A stretch of DNA of 64,000 nt from NCBI GenBank assembly GCA_002238825.1, contig MPNC01000005.1, positions 124,001 to 188,000 of the forward strand, in the 5' to 3' direction. The notes below the pieces were generated by a model. The model was not told the origin of the DNA. It saw only the letters and a program-made list of their open reading frames with translations, and made no database searches. The first letter of the stretch is position 1. Each line of letters opens with the position of its first letter. A program made the translations under genes and the position numbers. This document shows, piece by piece, positions 25,304-33,475 of this stretch. This DNA comes from SAR202 cluster bacterium bin87. Lineage in GTDB: Bacteria > Chloroflexota > Dehalococcoidia > Lucifugimonadales > UBA3495.

Positions 25304-26125
25304 TCAGTCAATTCGTCGGCCGCGCCAGTACTGGGGCGGCCGTTGGTAGTCCTGGCCGCGACGACCGCCGTCGGATCGGGATATGCCGCCGGGTCCGCGC
25401 CGGAACGGCCGGACAGCCAGGCCCACGATGGCGCCCACGACGAATCCACCGATGTGAGCAAAGAACGCGGTGGAGACCTCGTGGCTCACGCCGATCGACA
25501 TGAGCCCCTGGATGGCTTGCAGAGCGAACCAGATCGCCAGGAGCCACACCGCGCGCAGTTCGATGACCGTGATGAGGAAGTAGATCAGCAGGGTGCGGAT
25601 GCGGTTGCGGGGGTACAGGAGAAGGTAGGCGCCCATTACGCCGGAGATGGCGCCGCTGGCCCCGACCAGAGGGGTCTGGGAAGACGGATCGATGGCGTAG
25701 TGGGACAGGGTCGCCAGGATGCCGGCCACGATGTAGAACAGCAGGTACTTGACGTGACCGAAGGTATCTTCGATGTTGTCGCCGAACACCCACAGGAACA
25801 GCATGTTGCCGATGAAGTGCATCAGGCTGCCATGGATGAACATGGACGTGAGCATCGTGCCCCAGGTCGGGATCGGGGAAGTGATGTCGACTCCCCCGGA
25901 GCCTATCGGGAGCAATTCGAAGCCCCGGCCCGACGAGAGTTCGGCGGGTATGAAGCCGAACTCCAGGAAGAACACGAAGATCGGCAGACCGCCGCCGCCA
26001 AAGAGGAACCCGAACCCTCCCAGGGTGATCTCGTAGAGGAATACGAGACAGTTGAGCCCGATCAGGACGAGGTTGACAACCGGGACCGAGCCGTGACGCC
26101 GCCCGGCGTCGGAGATGGGGAGCAC
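25304..26125 (-). CDS. Rhomboid family intramembrane serine protease
   Basis: 273 residues with six or seven membrane segments. The catalytic serine lies in GASGAISG (Ser157) and the histidine in AHIGGF (His224). The HGSLMHFIGNMLFLWVFG block (about 98-115) is the usual rhomboid second-helix motif. A basic, Gly-Arg-rich tail follows the last helix. It cleaves membrane proteins within the bilayer. It starts 2 bases after the cytidylate-kinase-like gene, the third gene of a likely operon with GNAT. Confidence 0.92.
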   Translation of the reverse strand: MLPISDAGRRHGSVPVVNLVLIGLNCLVFLYEITLGGFGFLFGGGGLPIFVFFLEFGFIPAELSSGRGFELLPIGSGGVDITSPIPTWGTMLTSMFIHGSLMHFIGNMLFLWVFGDNIEDTFGHVKYLLFYIVAGILATLSHYAIDPSSQTPLVGASGAISGVMGAYLLLYPRNRIRTLLIYFLITVIELRAVWLLAIWFALQAIQGLMSIGVSHEVSTAFFAHIGGFVVGAIVGLAVRPFRRGPGGISRSDGGRRGQDYQRPPQYWRGRRID

Positions 26126-26127
26126 GG

Positions 26128-26838
26128 CTAGGCGGGGACTGCGGCCGCGATATCTTCGGTGGCGTGGGCGATGATTTCAGCGGCCGTGCTCTGGGAGATG
26201 CGGCCGATGTTAAGCATCAGGTGGAACTTGGTGGGATCGTTCGCTTCGGCCCGGAAGAACTTGCGATAGAAGGTTACCCGAGCGTTCTCCAGCTCTTCTG
26301 AATAGGAGCGAGCCTCCTCTGGGGAGAACAACTCGCGCTTGGCCATGGTGTCGATACGAACATCCATCGGGGCGAGGAGGCCGACGTGGATCACGCCGGG
26401 CGCGTCGGCCAGGATCATGTTGCTGCCGCGGCCGATAATGACGACGTCGCCCCCGGCTGCCAGTTCCTTAATCACGGAAGTCGTGGCCTCGATGAACGCC
26501 CGGTCGTGAACGTTGGATGAGGAAGCGGCGTCCGAAACCAGCTCGGTGTATGCCTCGGCAGGCAGCATCTCGATGCCGCGGCCGAAGTAGGGTTCGGCGC
26601 CGGCGCCGGCGACGGCCGAGCGCTCGAGAACGGTCTGCATGAAGCGGGCGACTTTTTCGCGGAACGGGACCACCCGCTGTTCTTTCTCGATCAAACGGCT
26701 GATCGGCGAGCCGACCAGGCGGGCCGCCTCGGAGAATATGTACCGGTCGACGTAATTCAGGCCCATGTTCTGGGCCACCAGATGGCCGATTTCCAGCGTG
26801 CCGCTGCCGATTACGCCGTTGATGGTTATGACCGGCAT
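26128..26838 (-). CDS. Cytidylate kinase-like protein
   Basis: About 236 residues that start MPVITINGVIGSGTLEIG, a P-loop of the cytidylate-kinase-2 group (PF13189). The P-loop lacks the Lys-Ser/Thr end of a classical Walker A (GSGT-L instead of GxGKS/T), so activity may differ. FREKVARFMQTVLERS and VIIGRGSNMILAD are also typical. GGAGG stands 7 bases before the ATG. It sits between a GNAT acetyltransferase and a rhomboid protease. Confidence 0.75.
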   Translation of the reverse strand: MPVITINGVIGSGTLEIGHLVAQNMGLNYVDRYIFSEAARLVGSPISRLIEKEQRVVPFREKVARFMQTVLERSAVAGAGAEPYFGRGIEMLPAEAYTELVSDAASSSNVHDRAFIEATTSVIKELAAGGDVVIIGRGSNMILADAPGVIHVGLLAPMDVRIDTMAKRELFSPEEARSYSEELENARVTFYRKFFRAEANDPTKFHLMLNIGRISQSTAAEIIAHATEDIAAAVPA

Positions 26839-26864
26839 GATGTTTCCTCCATCACGGACGCTGA

Positions 26865-27452
26865 CTACGCCGTGTATTGGGCCAGGACCCGTTCGCGGCG
26901 CCGGTGGTACTCGTCGGAGAGCAAGCCCATCGCGAAGGAGTCGTACCAATTCCCGTCTTTGCGGTGAGTACGGCGCAGGTGACCTTCGAGCACGAATCCC
27001 AGATGTCGGAACATCTGCAACGCGTGCTCGTTGTACTCCGGAACGTCGACCCAGACGCGGTGGAGTTCGAGGTTGTCGAAAGCCTCGTCAAGGAGGGTAA
27101 CCAGAGCCGCAGTCCCGTAGTGGTGGTGCCAAAGATCCTTGCGGCCGATCAGGATGAAGAGCTGCGCTTCTTCAAGGGGCCATTCGACGAGCAACTGGCC
27201 TTCGCCGATGTGGGCTTCGTCGGTGGCGTAAATGGAGTAAATGCGCCGCTCGTCCTGGTTGAACGTGTGCTGCCACGTGTCTTCATCGGCGTCCTGGATG
27301 GACTCGGGGGCGTAACCGATGTGGAGAGCGTGGCCGTCGGCGTCATCGGTGCCGTACCACAGCGAGCTTACTTCGGGATCACGCAGCCAGTCGCGGATGC
27401 GGGAAATATCGTCTCGGGAAACGTCTGAGTTAAGGTTAACTGCTGGGAACAT
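26865..27452 (-). CDS. GNAT family N-acetyltransferase (RimJ/RimL-like)
   Basis: About 195 residues of GNAT fold. The acetyl-CoA-binding region is degenerate (LWHHHYGTAALVTLLDEAFDNLELHRVWVDV), followed by NEHALQMFRHLGFVLEGHLRRTHRKDGNWYDSFAMGLL, a classic RimJ/L-like ending. It acetylates an amino group of an unknown target. AGGAGG lies 7 bases before the ATG. A longer frame to 27575 lacks a start signal. It is the first gene of the GNAT / kinase-like / rhomboid operon. Confidence 0.85.
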   Translation of the reverse strand: MFPAVNLNSDVSRDDISRIRDWLRDPEVSSLWYGTDDADGHALHIGYAPESIQDADEDTWQHTFNQDERRIYSIYATDEAHIGEGQLLVEWPLEEAQLFILIGRKDLWHHHYGTAALVTLLDEAFDNLELHRVWVDVPEYNEHALQMFRHLGFVLEGHLRRTHRKDGNWYDSFAMGLLSDEYHRRRERVLAQYTA

Positions 27453-27531
27453 ATACCGGCCTCCTAGAACTTGCAATGGTAATGATTGTCCGACTTTCCG
27501 GGGGCCAAATTGAGTACAAGGGATTACCCGG

Positions 27532-27540
27532 ATTATAACA
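27532..27540 (-). promoter_or_regulatory. Extended -10 promoter of the GNAT operon
   Basis: TG-T-TATAAT on the minus strand, an extended -10 element with no good -35. It gives a start about 70 bases upstream of the GNAT ATG. Confidence 0.55.
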
Positions 27541-27581
27541 CGGCGGTGCGTGCGAAACGGGTCCGACACCATCAAGGAATC

Positions 27582-27613
27582 GATGAGGGGCGAACCGGAA
27601 TTCGCCCCTCATC
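27582..27613 (-). terminator. Terminator-like hairpin after DAHP synthase
   Basis: A 13-base perfect stem (GATGAGGGGCGAA with TTCGCCCCTCATC) and 6-base loop, 27 bases after the DAHP synthase stop. No strong U-tract follows. The same GGGGCGAA core occurs in other intergenic hairpins of the window. Confidence 0.6.
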
Positions 27614-27640
27614 AGATCGTGCGGACATGCAGGTTGGGAG

Positions 27641-28714
27641 CTAATCTGCGGGTACGGCGACCTCGCTGCCTATGGCCTCGTAGGCCCATTCGAGCAGGTC
27701 GACGGTCTCATCCCAACCGATGCAGGAATCGGTAATGGAGATGCCGTATTCCAGGTCCGACGGATCTACGCCAAGCTTCTGTGCGCCGGGATGGATATTG
27801 CTCTCGAGCATGACGCCGATGAGATCGGAGTTGCCGGCGATTCGCTGCTGCAGGACATCGCGGAGAGCGATGTGCTGGCGGGTGTGGTCCTTGTTGGAAT
27901 TGCCGTGGCTGCAATCCACCACTATTGGCGAAGGCGCGCCCGATTTGCGGAGAGCGTCAGCGGCGGCGGAGATGGAACGGGCATCGAAGTTGGTTCCGCT
28001 GCGCCCGCCGCGCATGACCAGGTGGCAGTTGGGATTGCCCCGGGTCTCGACAATGGAGGCCTGGCCATCGTGGTCGATGCCCAGGAAAGCCTGAGGGGTG
28101 CCGGCAGCGACGAGGGCGTCCACTGCCGTCTGAGGATCGCCGTCGGTGCCATTCTTGAAACCGACGGGCATGGACAGGCCGGAAGCCATCTGGCGGTGGA
28201 TCTGGCTCTCGGTGGTACGCGCGCCGATGGCTGCCCAGGTGACGAGGTCGGCGACGTACTGGGGCACGATTGGGTCGAGGAATTCGGTGGCGGAACTCAG
28301 TCCGGTTTCAGCGATCTCCATGAGGAGTTTGCGAGCGCGGTGTAGGCCGTCTTCAATCTGGTAGGTGTCGTTGAGGTTGGGATCGTAAATGAGGCCCTTC
28401 CAGCCGACGGTGGTGCGCGGCTTCTCGAAGTACACGCGCATGACGATCATGATGCGGTCGCTGAGCCGGTCGGCTAACGGCTTGAGACGCGCCGCGTAGT
28501 CCAGCGCGCCCGAATGGTCGTGAATGGAGCAGGGGCCAACGATGACGGCAAAGCGCTCGTCGTCGCCGTTGAGCACGTTTTCGAGTTGGCGCCGGCTGTC
28601 CAGCACCACCTCTTCCGCTTTAGCGGTGAGGGGAATGCGGGCCTCCAGTTCGGAAGGCCGGATCAGCGCGTTGTTACTCATCACGTTCACGTCTTTTGCC
28701 GGTGAGATTGCCAT
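27641..28714 (-). CDS. 3-deoxy-7-phosphoheptulonate (DAHP) synthase, class I AroFGH type
   Basis: About 357 residues. It joins phosphoenolpyruvate and erythrose-4-phosphate in the first step of the shikimate pathway. Visible family blocks are VIVGPCSIHD (about 60), MRVYFEKPRTTVGWKGLIYDP, SATEFLDP, WAAIGARTTESQIHRQMASG, VMRGG, and VDCSHGNSNKDH. The length and motifs fit the E. coli AroG/F/H class. The ATG at 28714 has AGGAGG 8 bases upstream. The gene lies behind a Tyr/Phe-rich leader peptide and an intrinsic terminator. Confidence 0.93.
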   Translation of the reverse strand: MAISPAKDVNVMSNNALIRPSELEARIPLTAKAEEVVLDSRRQLENVLNGDDERFAVIVGPCSIHDHSGALDYAARLKPLADRLSDRIMIVMRVYFEKPRTTVGWKGLIYDPNLNDTYQIEDGLHRARKLLMEIAETGLSSATEFLDPIVPQYVADLVTWAAIGARTTESQIHRQMASGLSMPVGFKNGTDGDPQTAVDALVAAGTPQAFLGIDHDGQASIVETRGNPNCHLVMRGGRSGTNFDARSISAAADALRKSGAPSPIVVDCSHGNSNKDHTRQHIALRDVLQQRIAGNSDLIGVMLESNIHPGAQKLGVDPSDLEYGISITDSCIGWDETVDLLEWAYEAIGSEVAVPAD

Positions 28715-28763
28715 CTTTTTGTCCTCCTGACCGTACCGGATGCGAGGGGCTGAGGTTACCAAC

Positions 28764-28798
28764 AAAAAGGACTTCAGCCTCCGTCCGGCTGAAGTCCT
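28764..28798 (-). terminator. Attenuator terminator before DAHP synthase
   Basis: A 12-base perfect stem (AGGACTTCAGCC, 28798-28787, with GGCTGAAGTCCT, 28779-28768) followed by five U, 50 bases before the ATG. It follows a leader ORF rich in Tyr and Phe codons. Confidence 0.85.
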
Positions 28799-28822
28799 GC
28801 CAAAGTGGTTGTCACCAAGTTT

Positions 28823-28927
28823 TTATCGGGCTTCCCATGCCGGGTTTACGCTGGCCGTGTTGCGGTAAGCGTAAAAGTAGAATGGGCGATAATACCCGGG
28901 GACGATTTGGCGGCAGGCGGTATTCAT
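28823..28927 (-). CDS. Tyr/Phe-rich leader peptide of DAHP synthase (attenuator)
   Basis: A 34-residue ORF starting at ATG 28927 and ending TAA at 28823. Residues 11-22 read GYYRPFYFYAYR: seven of ten residues from 12 to 21 are Tyr or Phe, and one Trp follows at 31. It lies between a strong promoter and an intrinsic terminator upstream of the shikimate-entry enzyme. This is the classic layout of ribosome-mediated attenuation: stalling at scarce aromatic codons would allow read-through. The ATG is only about 4 bases after the predicted start of transcription, so it may be leaderless. Confidence 0.75.
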   Translation of the reverse strand: MNTACRQIVPGYYRPFYFYAYRNTASVNPAWEAR

Positions 28928-28937
28928 ATCGACGAAA

Positions 28938-28966
28938 ATGCTACTCCGGTCATATTGCGTTGTCAA
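28938..28966 (-). promoter_or_regulatory. Sigma-70-type promoter of the DAHP synthase leader
   Basis: A perfect -35 TTGACA (28966-28961), a 17-base spacer and TAGCAT (28943-28938) on the minus strand, just after trpA. Confidence 0.75.
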
Positions 28967-29028
28967 CGGCGGGAAGGCCCTATTTCGGAAATTGCTGGTA
29001 AAACGGTACCCGTGCGCCACGATTCGAA

Positions 29029-29847
29029 TTATTGCGACCGTCCCGCGAGTTCGGCCACGACGGCGGCCCCGCGATCAGCGGCTTGCTCATCTGGGCCATC
29101 GGACAGGGCGCGCACCAACAAACTGCCGACCACCGCCGCATCTGCCCTCTCGCCAACGTTCAGCACGTGCTCGCGGCTGGAGATGCCGAAGCCGACCGCG
29201 ATCGGGAGGTCTGTACGCTGGCGGACCCGGTCGACCAGGTCCAGGCCGCGGCCGGACACTTCGGAACGAGCGCCGGTGATCCCCACCACGCTGGTGCAGT
29301 AGACGAAACCGCCGCCCAGCGCGACCGACCGCTCGATGCTCTCATCGGTGCTGGTGGGAGCGAGCAACGGGATCAGACGGACGCCGCAGGGGTCGAGTTC
29401 GGACACAAACGCCTCAGCCTCCGAGCTCGGCAGGTCAACGATGATCAGGCCGTCGACGGTGGCCTCGGAACAGGCCACGGCAAATTCCTTTAGTCCGAAG
29501 GACATGACCGGGTTGTAGTACCCCATCAGGATGAGCGGGGTGTCGCCGACCCGAGGGCGGAGCGCAGCCGCAGTGTCCAGGCAGTCCCGAGCGGTGACGC
29601 CGTTTTGCAAGGCCAGGTAGCTGGAAGCCTGGATCACGGGCCCCTCGCCGATTGGATCGCTGAACGGTATACCCAGTTCGATGGCATCCGCGCCGGCTTC
29701 CACCAGTCGCGGAACTACGTCCAGGGCCGCATCCTTGTACGGATGACCGACGGTTACGAAGACCACGAGGCCAGGCCGGTCTTCAGCCTTGATGGCGGCG
29801 AACTTGGCGGCGATACGGTCAGGACGGGTTGCGGTCGAGATTGACAT
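29029..29847 (-). CDS. trpA: Tryptophan synthase alpha chain
   Basis: About 272 residues of TIM-barrel fold that split indole-3-glycerol phosphate into indole and glyceraldehyde-3-phosphate. The active-site segment is AIELGIPFSDPIGEGPVIQ: the catalytic Glu is residue 57, while the position of catalytic Asp60 in E. coli is here Glu68 (IGEG instead of LADG). YYNPVMSFG and VGFGIS are also typical. The ATG at 29847 is preceded in frame by a GTG and a TTG. No trpB is in the window. Confidence 0.92.
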   Translation of the reverse strand: MSISTATRPDRIAAKFAAIKAEDRPGLVVFVTVGHPYKDAALDVVPRLVEAGADAIELGIPFSDPIGEGPVIQASSYLALQNGVTARDCLDTAAALRPRVGDTPLILMGYYNPVMSFGLKEFAVACSEATVDGLIIVDLPSSEAEAFVSELDPCGVRLIPLLAPTSTDESIERSVALGGGFVYCTSVVGITGARSEVSGRGLDLVDRVRQRTDLPIAVGFGISSREHVLNVGERADAAVVGSLLVRALSDGPDEQAADRGAAVVAELAGRSQ

Positions 29848-29980
29848 GGGCGGCACTCTGGGCAAGTTCGGATTACAACTAGACTATCCTACGGGCCGGC
29901 GGGTGTCCAGACAGCGCGGACGAACGTAGTGTCGCAGCGATACCGGATCAATCGCCTGGGGACGGTTGACACTCACCGAT

Positions 29981-30745
29981 CTACAGGCCGAACCATGTGC
30001 TGAGCACGGCCACCAGGTTCTGGGCGGCGTGCACGGCGATGCACGGCCACAGCGATCCGGTACGTTGGTACAGGAAGCCCAACAGCAGGCCGGTGACAAA
30101 AACGGGCAGCAGCAAGGCGGGTGCGAGGTGGAGCGCGGAGAACACGGCCGCAGACACGATGAGGGCCGGCGCGAATCCCCAACGGTTGGCGAGCCCGCGC
30201 AGGATGAATCCACGGAAGAACACCTCCTCGGCAACTGGTGTCCAGACCGCCAGGGCCACGGCGCTGAATACGACCCAACCTCCGGGCAGCAGCAGTCCAT
30301 CCGGAAGCTCGGGCGGCGTGAGGAAGTCCCAGCCCGAGGCCATCACAGCCATGGTGTACACCTGGGCAAACCCGAGGCTGCCAATCAACGCGGCCACGGC
30401 AAACCCTGTGGTGATGAAGCGCGAAGTTCGGGGTCCGTTGAAACCCACGAGGTACAACGGAGGCGGCCAGGCGCGGATGGCGAGGAGCCACACGAGAGCC
30501 ACCTGAAGGATGCCCAGCACGGTGGCGGAAATCACGGCGGCGAGCGCCAGGGGGATCAACAGAGCCAGGGATGCGACCAGCGCTGCGGAGGGCACGAGCA
30601 CCATCAACCCAAGAGCGGGCTGCCAGATATCCCAGGGGCGCGCCTCGGATTGCACGGGAGCAGCCGCAACGACTGCGTGGCACCCCGGACATTCTGGCGC
30701 GCCGGGCGAAAGGGCGGCGCCGCAATGGGTGCAGAACGATTGCAT
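29981..30745 (-). CDS. CPBP family intramembrane glutamic endopeptidase with N-terminal zinc ribbon
   Basis: 254 residues. The N-terminus has a zinc ribbon (C5-x2-C8 and C19-x2-C22) followed by about seven membrane helices. The ABI/CPBP motifs are EE at 173-174 in EEVFFRG, His206 in ALHLAPA, and H239-x3-N243 near the end. These proteases include CAAX-processing and bacteriocin-immunity proteins. The ATG at 30745 precedes the zinc ribbon; the longer frame adds a doubtful tail. It stands alone upstream of trpA. Confidence 0.85.
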   Translation of the reverse strand: MQSFCTHCGAALSPGAPECPGCHAVVAAAPVQSEARPWDIWQPALGLMVLVPSAALVASLALLIPLALAAVISATVLGILQVALVWLLAIRAWPPPLYLVGFNGPRTSRFITTGFAVAALIGSLGFAQVYTMAVMASGWDFLTPPELPDGLLLPGGWVVFSAVALAVWTPVAEEVFFRGFILRGLANRWGFAPALIVSAAVFSALHLAPALLLPVFVTGLLLGFLYQRTGSLWPCIAVHAAQNLVAVLSTWFGL

Positions 30746-30940
30746 TATGACAACGTCCTCGTGGATGGACCCCAAAAGTTCGACGATGCAGTATAGAGTA
30801 CAGGCGCGACCGCGGGCCGGTTTGGCGCGGGCCGGCATGCCCGCAGGGGCGCCGGTCCCATTTGCCAACTTGGGCGCATTGGGCCATAATTGCGAACGCC
30901 GCCTGGACAGCAGATCACGGCGATGTTGCGGGGAGAGCGA

Positions 30941-31174
30941 ATGTCCACAGATTCCGATTCACCAGGGGTTGGAGAAGGGTTTCTGCGCATGGCCCAGGCG
31001 TTGGGCCTGGACGTGTCCGACGAAGAACGCGCGCAAGACCTGGCCCGCCGAGTTGGACTGATGCGAGAGGGTTTGGCCCGTCTGTACGAGATCGACGTCT
31101 CGGGCGCCGAATCCCCGTCGGCCTTCGTCCCATCGTTGCATCAAGAACCCAGCGCAGGAACCGGGAGAGGCTGA
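30941..31174 (+). CDS. Small GatC/AtzG-like protein upstream of the amidase
   Basis: 77 residues, helical and acidic, with a hydrophobic-helix pattern like the small partner of amidase (GatC or AtzG-like). It starts GVGEGFLRMAQALGLDVSDEERAQDLA. Its stop is 3 bases before the amidase start, so the two are co-translated. A GGGGAGAG site lies before the ATG. The family call is based on size, pattern and neighbour, not on a strong motif. Confidence 0.55.
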   Translation: MSTDSDSPGVGEGFLRMAQALGLDVSDEERAQDLARRVGLMREGLARLYEIDVSGAESPSAFVPSLHQEPSAGTGRG

Positions 31175-31177
31175 ACC

Positions 31178-32590
31178 ATGGCCGGCAACGAACTTCATTA
31201 CATGTCAGCCTGGGAACTGTCCGGCCTCATCCGAACCCGAGAGGTATCTCCCGTCGAAGTCGTGGAAGCGTGCCTGGCACGGATCGAGGAAACTGAACCG
31301 ACTCTCAATTCCTTCATCACCCTGATGCCGGAGCAGGCACGGGACGCGGCGCGGCGCGCGGAGACTGAGATTGGGCGGGGGAATTATCGTGGGCCGCTGC
31401 ACGGCATCCCCGTGGGATTGAAGGACCTGTTCAACACGGCAGGGGTCAAGACGACCTCGGGGACCCGGATCTACGACAACTTCGTGCCCGAAGAGGACTG
31501 CACGGTGGCGTCAAAATTCAGCCAGGCCGGCGCGATCCTGCTGGGCAAGCTCAACATGCACCCCTTCGCGTTCGGTCCCACCGGGGAGAACGGCGACTAT
31601 GGCCACATGCACAACCCGTGGAATCCGGAACGAATCACCGGCGGTTCCAGCGGGGGCAGCGGATCCGCCGCCGCCGCCGGCCAGTGCACCATCACCATGG
31701 GCAGCGACACCGGCGGCAGCGTCCGGATACCCGCGGCGTTATGCGGGATCGTCGGCCTGAAGCCGACCTACGGGAGGGTGAGCCGCGCCGGGTTGACGCC
31801 GTTGTCGTGGTGCCTGGACCATCCCGGGCCAATGGTCAGAACCGTTGAAGACGCAGCGTTGGCCATGAACGTAATCGCCGGATACGATCCTCGCGACCAC
31901 GCGACGTCGGACGCGCCGGTCCCAGACTACACAACGGCGCTGACCGGAGATATCCGCGGCCTGCGCATCGGCGTTGTGAAGGAATATTTCGAAACGGAAA
32001 TCGATCCGGCGGTGGCGACTGCGACGCAACAGGCGATCGCCATGCTCGGCGAGCTGGGTGCGGAGATCGTGGACGTTTCCCTGCCCCTGTACGAGTACGC
32101 CCAACCCATCAGCAACGCCATTCTCAGCGCCGAGGCGACCGCGGCGCACCGGGACGTTCTGCTCAGCGACGGCGACAAGATGTACCCGCAGGTGCGCGAG
32201 CGTTTGGAGGAAGGCCTCTTCATCTCCGCAGCGGAATACCTGCGGGCCCAGCAGGCGAGGCAGGTTTTCTGCCAGCAGGTGGCCGGCCTGCTGGAATCCG
32301 TGGACCTCCTGGCCGGGCCGGTTGAGCCGGTGACGGCTCCGAAAATCCTGGAAAGGCGCATCGAGATTGGCGGGCAAGCGTTGCCGGCGGTGCCCATGCT
32401 GACGAAATACACGCGGGTGTACAACATCACCGGGTCACCCGCAATCTCCGTGCCCTGCGGATTTGGACCGGACGGGCTGCCCGTGGGGCTGCACCTGGCG
32501 GGCCGAAACTTCGACGAACTGACCGTGCTGCGCGCCGCATACGCCTACCAGCAGGCGACGAACTGGCACGCCCAGCGACCCCCGCTGTAG
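31178..32590 (+). CDS. Amidase signature family hydrolase (GatA/AtzE-like)
   Basis: 470 residues with the Ser-Ser-Lys catalytic triad of the amidase signature family: Lys in PVGLKDLF (about 83), the GGSSGGSGSAAAAG loop, and the nucleophilic Ser in GSDTGGSVRIPAALCG. It may be the GatA subunit or an AtzE/biuret-type amidase. No gatB is near and the small partner is AtzG-like, so a metabolic amidase is more likely. It starts with an ATG. Confidence 0.88.
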   Translation: MAGNELHYMSAWELSGLIRTREVSPVEVVEACLARIEETEPTLNSFITLMPEQARDAARRAETEIGRGNYRGPLHGIPVGLKDLFNTAGVKTTSGTRIYDNFVPEEDCTVASKFSQAGAILLGKLNMHPFAFGPTGENGDYGHMHNPWNPERITGGSSGGSGSAAAAGQCTITMGSDTGGSVRIPAALCGIVGLKPTYGRVSRAGLTPLSWCLDHPGPMVRTVEDAALAMNVIAGYDPRDHATSDAPVPDYTTALTGDIRGLRIGVVKEYFETEIDPAVATATQQAIAMLGELGAEIVDVSLPLYEYAQPISNAILSAEATAAHRDVLLSDGDKMYPQVRERLEEGLFISAAEYLRAQQARQVFCQQVAGLLESVDLLAGPVEPVTAPKILERRIEIGGQALPAVPMLTKYTRVYNITGSPAISVPCGFGPDGLPVGLHLAGRNFDELTVLRAAYAYQQATNWHAQRPPL

Positions 32591-32646
32591 ACCGGTTTCC
32601 CAGAGCCGCAACGACCCTCGCACCATCGCCAGGAACCGCGAAAACA

Positions 32647-33408
32647 GTGGCTACAATAAACGCCGTAACCTTCGATCTGTGGCAGACGCTGATCCTGGAC
32701 AACCGGGAACTGGGCCTCCAGCGAGCCCAGGTTCGCCTGGATGGCGCGCGGGATCTGCTGGCCGAGCAGGGCATCCACCACGACCCGGACCACATCCGAG
32801 AGGCCTACCGGGGATGCTACCGAGCGTGCCGAGCCGTCCGCAACAACAACGCGGACGTGAGCTTCCGCGAGCAGGTGGAGATCTTCATCAACCTGATCGA
32901 CGAAGGCCTGGTCGGGCGTTTGCCGGAGCCAACGGTCGCGGAGATCGAGCGGATATACGCCGAGTCCTTCTTCGACTTTCCGCCGCGATTCCACGAAGCG
33001 ACAAAAGAAACGCTGGAATCGGTGCACCAAATGGGGCTGCGGATCGGCCTGATATCCAATACTGGAATGACCCCCGGGTATACCTTCCGGCAATTCCTGG
33101 AGCAGCATGGCCTTGCGGCATACTTCCAAACGATGACCTTTTCCGACGAAGTGCTGTTGGCCAAGCCTTCGGATGAAATATTTCTGATGACCATCGGCGC
33201 TTTGGATTCGACCCCGGCAGACGCTATCCACGTGGGCGATCACGTCAGTAACGACGTGGTCGGCGCCAACCGGGTGGGCATGAAATCCGTTTGGATACGC
33301 GGTTTCTACGAACCTGAGGATCCGGACGACCCCGACAGCAAAGCCGATGCCGAGGTCGACGACCTCTCAGGCGTGGCGTCGGCGATACGGGAACTGATTT
33401 CGGGCTGA
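32647..33408 (+). CDS. HAD family hydrolase
   Basis: 253 residues with motif I FDLWQTLI, motif II LISNTG, a Lys in LAKPSDEIF and motif IV VGDHVSNDVVGANRVGM. These are HAD subfamily IA features; the second Asp of motif I is Trp, as in several members. It acts on a small phosphate or haloacid substrate, not identifiable here. The start is GTG, and no strong ribosome-binding site is seen. Confidence 0.85.
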   Translation: MATINAVTFDLWQTLILDNRELGLQRAQVRLDGARDLLAEQGIHHDPDHIREAYRGCYRACRAVRNNNADVSFREQVEIFINLIDEGLVGRLPEPTVAEIERIYAESFFDFPPRFHEATKETLESVHQMGLRIGLISNTGMTPGYTFRQFLEQHGLAAYFQTMTFSDEVLLAKPSDEIFLMTIGALDSTPADAIHVGDHVSNDVVGANRVGMKSVWIRGFYEPEDPDDPDSKADAEVDDLSGVASAIRELISG

Positions 33409-33475
33409 CACCACTATCAATTGGCTGTTGGCAGGATGGCGCGGTCGAGTCTTATCGGGCGCAGGGAGCATAACC

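Noticed and set aside
28715-29020. T-box riboswitch before DAHP synthase
   Set aside because: No T-box sequence or specifier stem is visible, whereas an aromatic leader ORF and terminator are.
28928-29020. Longer start for the leader ORF (up to 29020)
   Set aside because: It would begin upstream of the promoter and inside the trpA end, so it cannot be translated from the leader transcript.
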